Origin: GCA-2729515 sp036336695
Lineage (GTDB): Bacteria > Myxococcota_A > UBA9160 > SMWR01
Assembly: GCA_036336695.1 (NCBI GenBank)
Contig: JAYZFQ010000064.1
Coordinates: 1 to 47,054 of the forward strand
Direction: 5' to 3'
Length of the DNA: 47,054 nt
Below, piece after piece: positions 29,842-36,817 of this stretch (positions within the stretch are counted from its first letter, which is position 1; every line of letters starts with the position of its first letter). The position numbers and the translations under genes are program-made. The notes under the pieces were generated by a model. The model was not told the origin of the DNA. It did no database searches and worked only from the letters and a program-made list of their open reading frames with translations.

Positions 29842-32217
29842 ATGCCCGAGGTATGGTCCCCGGTCGACCCGGCGATCTTCGCGATCGGGTGTGCGCTGGT
29901 GCTCGGCAGCGGCCTCGTCGTTGCATCGCTGCGCCCTCGTGCCGTCGTCGGACACCCCCGGAGCGTGCTGGGGATTCTCGGCCTGGTCACCTGCGCCGGC
30001 GTGCTCGCGTTGGTCCGTCTCGATCCCCTGGGATTGAATCTTCGCGTCGATCCTTCGACAGAGCCGCTGCTCCCTACCGGCGATTCGGCGGTGGGGGTCT
30101 ACCGCGAGGCAGTAAGAGACTTCGGGGACGACCAGGTCTACGTGGTTGCCATGGAATCCGAAGCTGCCTTCCGCCCCGAGAACCTGGCGGCGCTCGAGCG
30201 CATCGGAGACGCGATCTCCCGCATCGGCGGGGTTCGCAGCGTGACGAGCCTCCTCCGGGTCACGTCCTTCCGATATGTCCCGGAACACGACTGGCTCGAA
30301 GTCCAGCCGTTCATCGAGGAGATTCCGGCCGATCCCGGGGCGCTCGCTGCGCTCCGCGAGCGCGCCCTCGCCAATCCGCTGTACACGCGCAACCTCGTGT
30401 CCGACGACGGCCGGACCGCAGCGCTGAACGTCCGCTTCAAGCCCATGACGGACCTGGATTTCATCGCTGCCGGCATCGATGGCCAGGTGCAAGACATTCT
30501 CGCTGCGGAGGCGGGCGACGGGCGGCAGTTCTACGTCTCGGGCCGTCCCCATATCAAGGCGCTCATGTACCACACGATGACGCGCGACCTGCTCGTGCTC
30601 ATTCCCGTGGGGCTCGTCGTCGTGACCCTCGTCCTGGCGTTTGTGGCCGGGACGCCGCGCGGGGTGGCGCTGCCCCTGCTGTCGTTGCTCGCCGCAGTCG
30701 TCTGGACGTTCGGAGCGATCGCATTCCTGGAGCGCCCGCTCACGGTTCTCACGGTCCTGCTCGCCCCGACGCTCGTGGCCATCGGCAGCGTCTATGGCGT
30801 CCACGTCGTCAGCCGGTACTACGAAGAGGTAGAGGGCGGCGGCTCGCGCGAAGCGATCGTCTTGCGCACCTGTCTGCGCATGCGGGTTCCGGTCGTCGTC
30901 GCCGGGGTTACCACTGCGATCGGGTTCGCTGCGCTGCTCACGACCGACGTGCCGGCCGTGTTCGAGATCGGTGCGTTTTCGATGCTGGGAGTCCTCTCGG
31001 TCGCGCTCCTTTCCATCACCGGGGTTCCCGCCGTGCTGGCGCTCTTGCCGGTGCGGGCCGCCGAGCCCTGGGCGGGCCCAGCCGCCGGGCTGCGTCGCGG
31101 GCTCGACCGCGCCCTCGGGGCGGCTTCGCGCCTGGCGACCGAGCGCCCGGGCGCCATCATTGCCGTCTTCGCCGTTCTGACGCTCGGCGCCGTCGTGGCG
31201 ATCCCACGGATCGTGATCGACACGGACTACCTGAGTTTCTTCGACGCCGACGCGCCGGTCCGGGTCGAATTCGATCGCATCAACAGTCTTCTCGCCGGGG
31301 CGGTCCCCCTCTACGTCGTTCTCGATGGCGGGGAGCCCGGAGCCTTCCGGGATCCCGAACTACTGGGGCGCGTGGAAGCGCTCGAGGAGCGCCTCCAGGG
31401 CTTGCCGGGCGTGAGTCGGACGCTCTCCTTTCTCGACGGAATCCGTCGGCTCCACCGCGCGATCGAGGCCGATGACCCCGCTGCCGAGCGCATTCCCGAC
31501 ACGCGGGCCGGGGTGACCGAACTCCTGTTCATGTTTCCGAAGGACGACTTGTCGCGTTTCGCGACCGTCGATCACAGCGCGGCGAACGTCGTCGTGCGCA
31601 CCGGGGAAGTTGGCTCCGCGGCAGTGGGAAGGCTCGCGGGAAGAATCGAGGCGATCCTGGCCGAGCCGGCCCTTCCCGAAACCGTGCGCGCCGCGGTGAC
31701 CGGCCATGCGGTCCTGCTGAATCGCGCCGCCGACGGGGTAGCACGCAGCCAACCGCGTACCGTGGCGACCGCGGCCTGCGCGATCTTCGTGCTGTTGGCG
31801 ATCGGTTTGCGTTCGGTCCGCTACGGGGCGGTGGCGATGCTTCCGAACGTCGTACCGGTGCTGTTGTTCTTTGGCATCCTCGGGCTCGGCGCGGCCCCGC
31901 TTTCCCTCCCAACCAGCTTGATCGGGAGCGTCGCCCTGGGGATCGCCATCGACGCGACGGCGCACTACCTGGTGCGATACCGCGCAGAACGCGCCTCCGG
32001 GGCAACGCCCGAAGCTGCGGTGGCGCGAACCGGACTCCGGGTCGGGCGCCCGGTTGCGACCGCGGCGCTCATGCTCACCCTCGGCTTCCTGTCCGTCTCG
32101 GCGTCCGAGTTCGCGACCCTGCGGCAGTTCGGGGTGCTCACGGCGTTTACCATGGCCGCTTGTGCCGCGACGGACTTGCTCCTGCTCCCCGCGATCCTGG
32201 TGCGCTGGAAGCTCTGA
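29842..32217 (+). CDS. RND/MMPL-family exporter (hydrophobe/hopanoid type)
   Basis: A 791-residue inner-membrane RND transporter in the MMPL/HpnN-like group. It has two similar halves, each one helix, a large periplasmic domain and five further helices: helices near residues 10-30 and 45-60, a block at about 250-405, one at about 435-455, and a final block at about 640-790. The conserved segment GSVYGVHVVSRYYEEVEGG in half one and GIAIDATAHYLVRYRAE in half two match MMPL transporters, the second with an acidic residue suited to proton coupling. Such pumps move lipids or hydrophobic compounds toward the outer membrane and often occur with a LolA-like periplasmic protein, which lies convergently eight bases downstream. 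The ATG has a TAGACT box ten bases upstream and no Shine-Dalgarno. Confidence 0.92.
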   Translation: MPEVWSPVDPAIFAIGCALVLGSGLVVASLRPRAVVGHPRSVLGILGLVTCAGVLALVRLDPLGLNLRVDPSTEPLLPTGDSAVGVYREAVRDFGDDQVYVVAMESEAAFRPENLAALERIGDAISRIGGVRSVTSLLRVTSFRYVPEHDWLEVQPFIEEIPADPGALAALRERALANPLYTRNLVSDDGRTAALNVRFKPMTDLDFIAAGIDGQVQDILAAEAGDGRQFYVSGRPHIKALMYHTMTRDLLVLIPVGLVVVTLVLAFVAGTPRGVALPLLSLLAAVVWTFGAIAFLERPLTVLTVLLAPTLVAIGSVYGVHVVSRYYEEVEGGGSREAIVLRTCLRMRVPVVVAGVTTAIGFAALLTTDVPAVFEIGAFSMLGVLSVALLSITGVPAVLALLPVRAAEPWAGPAAGLRRGLDRALGAASRLATERPGAIIAVFAVLTLGAVVAIPRIVIDTDYLSFFDADAPVRVEFDRINSLLAGAVPLYVVLDGGEPGAFRDPELLGRVEALEERLQGLPGVSRTLSFLDGIRRLHRAIEADDPAAERIPDTRAGVTELLFMFPKDDLSRFATVDHSAANVVVRTGEVGSAAVGRLAGRIEAILAEPALPETVRAAVTGHAVLLNRAADGVARSQPRTVATAACAIFVLLAIGLRSVRYGAVAMLPNVVPVLLFFGILGLGAAPLSLPTSLIGSVALGIAIDATAHYLVRYRAERASGATPEAAVARTGLRVGRPVATAALMLTLGFLSVSASEFATLRQFGVLTAFTMAACAATDLLLLPAILVRWKL

Positions 32218-32225
32218 GCGGGCGC

Positions 32226-33056
32226 TCAGTGTCCTTCGAGGCGTCGCAGGTCCCAGGTGTCGATGTCGAACCGCGGGTTCACTTCGAGACCGGTCACGAC
32301 GAGCGTGGTGCTCGAGTCCAGCAGGAGGTTCCGCATCGTGGCCTTCATCGGGACGAAAATGCCCTCGAACTCCCGAATCTCTCCGGGGGGCGCCTGGAGT
32401 TCCTTGATCTCGACGCCTGCGTCGTCCCAGTAGCGGGCCCGGACGATGACCGCGCGCTGCTTGTCGACGAAGACCTGGATCCGGGAGTACTCCGAGCGCG
32501 CCAGTTCCACGGGGAAGAGTTCGACGACGTAGACCGGCGCCCCCCCGACTTCGGTATCGGCCAGTCGCTTGTATTGGAAGTCTTCGGCCTCTCGCGGCAC
32601 GACGTCTTCGAAGCTGAAGTCCGTCCCATAGACGGCTTCGTTGCGCAGGTTGATGCGGACCACCCGCCGCTTGGACGGGTAGTAGACGAACTGGTCGTTC
32701 GCCCGGTCCTGGTTCGTCTGGATCAGGTACCCCGCGTGCCGCAGGTCGAAGGGATGCGAGTAGCGCACGAGGGTCTTCGACAGGACCGACGGTTGTTCGG
32801 GAGCCGAATCGTCTTTGGTTCGAAAATCCTGCCACTTCATCTCGAAGCGGCTTTCCTGCTGTCGGCCGGTCCGATCCGCCGAAATCAGGGTCGATTCCTG
32901 GTTGAACGACTGGAACCGGTTGGCGATCACGCGGTCGTAGACGTCGCGGCCGGACAGCCCGTCGGCGGGGGAGGGCGTCGGCGACTCCGCGTGGCCGGGC
33001 AGGCCCACGGCGAGCACGGCGAGGCTGAGCAGGACGCGGGGGATGCACAGACGCAT
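32226..33056 (-). CDS. Outer-membrane lipoprotein-sorting (LolA-like) protein
   Basis: A 276-residue exported protein with a signal peptide (MRLCIPRVLLSLAVLAVGLPGHA) and a LolA-like beta-rich domain of the kind that accompanies MMPL exporters (PF17131 type). Typical segments are MKWQDFRTKDD, VRYSHPFDLRHAGYLIQ, DQFVYYPSKRRVVRINLRNE, GTDFSFEDVVPREAEDFQYK and the lipid-cavity-like strands GAPVYVVELFPVE. It probably takes a lipid or other hydrophobic cargo from the RND pump across the periplasm. The stop is eight bases from the RND stop and the intergap forms a small CTGAGC/GCTCAG hairpin. In related genomes the two genes usually point the same way; here they converge, as do DUF1302 and DUF1329 at the start of the window. 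Confidence 0.88.
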   Translation of the reverse strand: MRLCIPRVLLSLAVLAVGLPGHAESPTPSPADGLSGRDVYDRVIANRFQSFNQESTLISADRTGRQQESRFEMKWQDFRTKDDSAPEQPSVLSKTLVRYSHPFDLRHAGYLIQTNQDRANDQFVYYPSKRRVVRINLRNEAVYGTDFSFEDVVPREAEDFQYKRLADTEVGGAPVYVVELFPVELARSEYSRIQVFVDKQRAVIVRARYWDDAGVEIKELQAPPGEIREFEGIFVPMKATMRNLLLDSSTTLVVTGLEVNPRFDIDTWDLRRLEGH

Positions 33057-33132
33057 GAGGGGGGCTCGCCGGGTGGACCCTGCTCCAGCGCAGGAGCCGA
33101 GACGCCGCAGGGTAACGCAACCCGTAGCCGGG

Positions 33133-33152
33133 TTCCCCGGCGCGCCGGGGAA
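33133..33152. terminator. Perfect 20-bp GC-rich palindrome downstream of rpe
   Basis: The two 10-base arms TTCCCCGGCG and CGCCGGGGAA are perfectly complementary with no spacer. It lies 41 bases after the rpe stop at the end of a five-gene leftward operon and before the LolA-like gene. There is no T-run, so a terminator, an mRNA 3'-end hairpin or a protein-binding site are all possible. Confidence 0.4.
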
Positions 33153-33193
33153 TCAGTCGGGGCGGGGGGGAATGACCTGGCCGCGCTGGAGAA

Positions 33194-33859
33194 TCAGCTG
33201 GCGGCGCGGCGCAGGGCTGCGATCGCGTCGGCGTAATCGGGGGCCCCGAACACCGCGGTCCCGGCCACGAAGACGTCCGCGCCGGCCGCAGCCGCCCGGC
33301 CGATGGTTTCGACGGCCACGCCGCCGTCTACCTCCAGGGCCACGTCCAGGCCGCGGCCGTCGATCCAGTTCCGCAGGGTCTCGAGCTTGGGAAGCGTTGC
33401 CTCGATGAACTTCTGGCCCCCGAAGCCCGGGTTGACCGTCATGACCAGGACCTGGTCCACGTCTCCCAAGACCGGCTCGACCGCCGCGGCGGGTGTGGCC
33501 GGGTTGAGCACCACGCACGCCCGGGCACCGGCGTCGTGGATCTGTCCGATCGTTCGGTGCAGGTGGGGGCAGGCCTCGACCTGGACGCCGACGGTCGCTG
33601 CACCCGCGCGTACGAACGCGTCGATGTAGCGCTCGGGCGCCTCGATCATGAGGTGGACGTCCAGGGGAAGGCTCGTCGTGCGCTTGACCGCTTCGACGAC
33701 GAACGGTCCGAGAGTGATGTTCGGCACGAAGTGGCCGTCCATGACGTCCACGTGGATCCAGTCGGCGCCCGCGGTTTCGACGGCCGCAATTTCCTCGCCG
33801 AGGCGCGTGAAATCCGCCGACAGGATCGAAGGCGCGATGCGCGGCGTGCCTCGGCTCAC
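33194..33859 (-). CDS. rpe: Ribulose-phosphate 3-epimerase
   Basis: A 221-residue TIM-barrel enzyme that interconverts ribulose-5-phosphate and xylulose-5-phosphate. Motifs: IAPSILSADFTRLGEE, WIHVDVMDGHFVPNITLG with the metal His and Asp, PLDVHLMIEAPERYI, VMTVNPGFGGQKFIE and the phosphate-binding VDGGVAVETIGRAAAAGADVFVAGTAVF. All catalytic residues are present. The start is GTG overlapping the rsmB stop (GTGA); no ATG exists in the right place. It is the last gene of a priA-def-fmt-rsmB-rpe run; this gene order is familiar in many bacteria. Confidence 0.96.
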   Translation of the reverse strand: MSRGTPRIAPSILSADFTRLGEEIAAVETAGADWIHVDVMDGHFVPNITLGPFVVEAVKRTTSLPLDVHLMIEAPERYIDAFVRAGAATVGVQVEACPHLHRTIGQIHDAGARACVVLNPATPAAAVEPVLGDVDQVLVMTVNPGFGGQKFIEATLPKLETLRNWIDGRGLDVALEVDGGVAVETIGRAAAAGADVFVAGTAVFGAPDYADAIAALRRAAS

Positions 33860-35283
33860 GAGACGCGCACCATGCGCACGGCAAAGAACCCGTCGCCGTC
33901 GTGGAGGTGGGGCATCACCCGCAGGGTGCCCTCGGCGTCGATCAACGGACGCAGCGCCCGGGGGATCGAGTCGGCCGGAGCGCGCTGGAAGTTCGGCGTC
34001 TCCTCGAGGAAGGCCCGAACCAGGTCTTCGTTTTCTTCGGGGAGCACGGTGCATGTACTGTAGACGAGCACGCCGCCGGTCCTCAAGGTTGCGGCAGCAC
34101 GGTCCAGGAGGGTCCGTTGCTTTTCGGCGAGCCGCGCGGGGTCGCCGGCCTGGACGCGCCACCGGGCGTCGGGGTTGCGGCGCAGCGTGCCGAGGCCCGA
34201 GCAGGGCGCATCGACGAGGACGCGCTCGAAGCCCGCTCCCGGAGCCAGGTCCTCCAGGCTCCGGGTGGCGTCCCGCTCGAGACACCGGATGCCGGCCAGG
34301 CCGAGTCTCCGGATCTGGCGCCGCACGAGGTCGAGCCTCCGGGAATGGGTGTCGAGTGCGACTACCTGGCCCGCTTGGCCGGTTCGTTCGGCAATGCCCG
34401 TGGCCTTGCCGCCCGGCGCGGCACAGGTGTCGAGCACCTGTTCCCCCGGTTGCGGATCGAGGAGGTCCAGCACCAGCTGCGAAGCTTCGTCCTGCACCGT
34501 GAACCGGCCCGAGAGGAAGGCTGGGTCGAGCCCCGGGTGGCCGCGGCGGCCGATCACGACGCCGTCGCTGGCGTACGGGCAGGGCTTGGCGTGGGGGAAC
34601 CGGGTCCGGAGATCCGCCAGGAGGGCATCGCGGCTGCTGCGTTGCCGGTTGGCGCGCACGCTGATCGGCGGGATGCGATTGCTCGCCTGTGCCAGGGCCA
34701 ACGCCTCCTCGGGGCCGTAGCGTTCGAGCCAGCGGGCGGCGAGCCAGGGGGGGAGCGAGAGCGCATGGGTGAGGTGGCCGAGCGGATCGGTTTCCAGGGA
34801 GGGGAAGTGCAGGCTTTCCTGCTCGGCGGCCAACCGCCGGAGCACGGCGTTCACGAAGCCCGTCGCGTGTTCGACGCCGGCGGCGCGCACGCACCGAACC
34901 GTCTGGTCCACGGCGGCCCGGTCCGGCACCCGGTCCGTGCAGACGATCTGGTAGGCGCCGAGCCGCAGGGCGTTGGCCACCAGCGGTTCCAGTTTCTCGA
35001 GGTCGCGGTCGACGAGCATCGCGAGCAGGTAGTCGAGCCGGCCCCGCCAGCGAAGCGTGCCGTTGACGAGGTCTGTGGTGAACGCGCGGTCGGCGGCCGC
35101 CAGGGGGCTGCGCCCGAGCTGCGTGTGGAGCAAGCGGTCGGCGTAGGCCCCGGTGCGCTCCACGCGTTCGAGCACCCGCAGTGCCAGGAGGCGGGCCTGG
35201 GTCGGCGCGCCGCGCCCGGCGCGTGCGGGCTGCTTCGGGCGACCGCGGCGGGGTCGGCCGCGCGTCGATTGGACGGACGTCAC
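33856..35283 (-). CDS. rsmB: 16S rRNA m5C967 methyltransferase
   Basis: A 475-residue RsmB that methylates C967 of 16S rRNA. The N-terminal NusB-like RNA-binding domain (about 25-170) includes FTTDLVNGTLRWRGRLDYLL. The SAM-dependent domain (about 240-475) has LDTCAAPGGKATGIAE, the LVDAPCSGLGTLRRNPDARWR motif with the PCS cysteine, and the catalytic cysteine in VYSTCTVLPEENE. The first 25 residues are basic and Arg/Pro-rich. The start is GTG at 35283. It starts nine bases after the fmt stop, and its own stop overlaps the rpe start. Confidence 0.96.
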   Translation of the reverse strand: MTSVQSTRGRPRRGRPKQPARAGRGAPTQARLLALRVLERVERTGAYADRLLHTQLGRSPLAAADRAFTTDLVNGTLRWRGRLDYLLAMLVDRDLEKLEPLVANALRLGAYQIVCTDRVPDRAAVDQTVRCVRAAGVEHATGFVNAVLRRLAAEQESLHFPSLETDPLGHLTHALSLPPWLAARWLERYGPEEALALAQASNRIPPISVRANRQRSSRDALLADLRTRFPHAKPCPYASDGVVIGRRGHPGLDPAFLSGRFTVQDEASQLVLDLLDPQPGEQVLDTCAAPGGKATGIAERTGQAGQVVALDTHSRRLDLVRRQIRRLGLAGIRCLERDATRSLEDLAPGAGFERVLVDAPCSGLGTLRRNPDARWRVQAGDPARLAEKQRTLLDRAAATLRTGGVLVYSTCTVLPEENEDLVRAFLEETPNFQRAPADSIPRALRPLIDAEGTLRVMPHLHDGDGFFAVRMVRVS

Positions 35284-35292
35284 CCTGGGAGT

Positions 35293-36255
35293 CTATCCAC
35301 AACTCCCGTCGTCGGCCGGTGGCGGGGGAAGACACGTCCCGTCGGGAATCGAGAAGCCGCGCAGGAGTTCGGCAACCGCGAGCGGTCGCTTGCCGGGCCG
35401 CTGCAGCACTTCCGGCACGAGCCAGCCGGCGCCGGTGGCGATCCGGAGCCCCGGCCCCGCATCCCGGCGCAGGGTGCCGGCCGGGGCGTCCGCCGGCCCC
35501 GGCTGGGCCCGGGCCGCGTGGACCCGCAGCACCTCCCCCGCGCACTCGAACCACGCACCGGGGTCCGGCGCGAAGGCCCGGACCCGTTGGGCGAGGGCGT
35601 CGGCGCTTTCCCGGAAGTCCAATCGGGCCTGACGCCGGTCGAGTTTCGGTGCCAGGACGACTCCGGTGCCGGGTTGGGGGGTCCACTCCGAGCGGCCGCG
35701 GGCGATGTCGTCCACCGCGTCGGCAACCAGGTCGGCCGTCAGCTGGGCCAGGCGTTCCGAGAGTTGGCCGGTGTTCTCCTCGCTTCCGATTTCGATCGCC
35801 TGCTGGGATGCAATCGGACCGGCGTCCATTTCCCGTTCGACCCGCATGATGGTGACGCCGGTGCGGGAGTCGCCGGCCAGGATCGCGTGGGCGATCGGCG
35901 CGGCGCCGCGCCAGCGCGGCAGCAGGCTCGCGTGGCCGTTGATGCAGTAACCGAGACTCGGCAGCTCCCGCACGCGCTTGGGGATGAACTGGCCGAAGGC
36001 GACGACGACGCCCAGGTCGGGCCGGTGCTCGGACAGGGCCGAGACCACGTCCGGGGCGCCGACCGTGGGGACGCGCAGGGTGAACACCCCCGCCGCAGCG
36101 GCGGCTTGCGCCACGGGAGACGGCTCGCTTCGGCCGCGGCGCCCGCGCGGCCGGTCGGGCTGGCTCACGACGCCGACCACGTCGTGGGGGCCTTGGCAGA
36201 GCCGCTCGAGGGTGGGCACCGCGTAGGCCGGAGTGCCGAAGAAGACGAGACGCAG
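35293..36255 (-). CDS. fmt: Methionyl-tRNA formyltransferase with probable CTG start
   Basis: A 320-residue Fmt that formylates initiator Met-tRNA. The conserved opening is RLVFFGTPAYAVPTLERL, followed by the folate and catalytic region INGHASLLPRWRGAAPI and MDAGPIASQQAI. Starting at the first standard codon (GTG at 36219, giving MPTLERL) would delete the essential FFGTP loop. Reading back, the frame is open into the def gene but has no ATG, GTG or TTG; the codon exactly where the family methionine belongs is CTG (36255-36253), 13 bases after the def stop. So a CTG start is inferred; a second CTG lies three codons earlier (36264). No Shine-Dalgarno is clear, suggesting translational coupling to def. 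Confidence 0.9.
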   Translation of the reverse strand: MRLVFFGTPAYAVPTLERLCQGPHDVVGVVSQPDRPRGRRGRSEPSPVAQAAAAAGVFTLRVPTVGAPDVVSALSEHRPDLGVVVAFGQFIPKRVRELPSLGYCINGHASLLPRWRGAAPIAHAILAGDSRTGVTIMRVEREMDAGPIASQQAIEIGSEENTGQLSERLAQLTADLVADAVDDIARGRSEWTPQPGTGVVLAPKLDRRQARLDFRESADALAQRVRAFAPDPGAWFECAGEVLRVHAARAQPGPADAPAGTLRRDAGPGLRIATGAGWLVPEVLQRPGKRPLAVAELLRGFSIPDGTCLPPPPADDGSCG

Positions 36256-36268
36256 CGCGCGCAGCGGC

Positions 36269-36808
36269 TCAGCCCAGGCTGCCGACGGCGTCGAGCTCTT
36301 CCTGGCGCAGTTGCTTCTTCCGCTTGCGCACGTACATCTCGCGCTTGAGTCGGCTGATGCGGTCGATGAAGAGCACGCCGTCGAGGTGATCGATTTCGTG
36401 CTGGAAGCACACGGCCTGGATGCCCTCGGCGTCGATCTCCACGGCTTTGCCGTCCAGGTTTCGGGCCGAAAGGTGTACGAACTCCGCTCGTTCGACGTCG
36501 GCCTGGAAATCCGGCACCGAGAGGCAGCCTTCGTTCCAGGTCACTTCGCCCGAACGCTCAGTGATCACCGGGTTCACGAGGACCAGGGGGTTGCGCTCGG
36601 CCGCTTCCTCGGTCCACTCGGTGTCGACGACGATGAGCCGGATGGGTTCGCCGACCTGGGGCGCGGCCAGGCCGATTCCGGGTTCGTCGTACATCACATC
36701 GAGCATGTCCTGGGCCAGCGCGCGGATTTCCTCCGTGACTTCCGCAACCGGTTTGGAGGTTTCCCGCAGACGTTTGTCGGGAAACTGGAGGACTTCGCGC
36801 AGCGCCAT
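36269..36808 (-). CDS. def: Peptide deformylase
   Basis: A 179-residue deformylase that removes the formyl group from nascent proteins, the counterpart of the adjacent fmt. All three metal-site motifs are present: GIGLAAPQVG, WNEGCLSVP with the ligand cysteine, and QHEIDHLDGVLFIDR with the two ligand histidines and catalytic glutamate. The ATG is nine bases after the priA stop. The C-terminal tail is Lys/Arg-rich. Position and direction fit the classic priA-def-fmt-rsmB group. Confidence 0.98.
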   Translation of the reverse strand: MALREVLQFPDKRLRETSKPVAEVTEEIRALAQDMLDVMYDEPGIGLAAPQVGEPIRLIVVDTEWTEEAAERNPLVLVNPVITERSGEVTWNEGCLSVPDFQADVERAEFVHLSARNLDGKAVEIDAEGIQAVCFQHEIDHLDGVLFIDRISRLKREMYVRKRKKQLRQEELDAVGSLG

Positions 36809-36817
36809 GGCTTGAAT

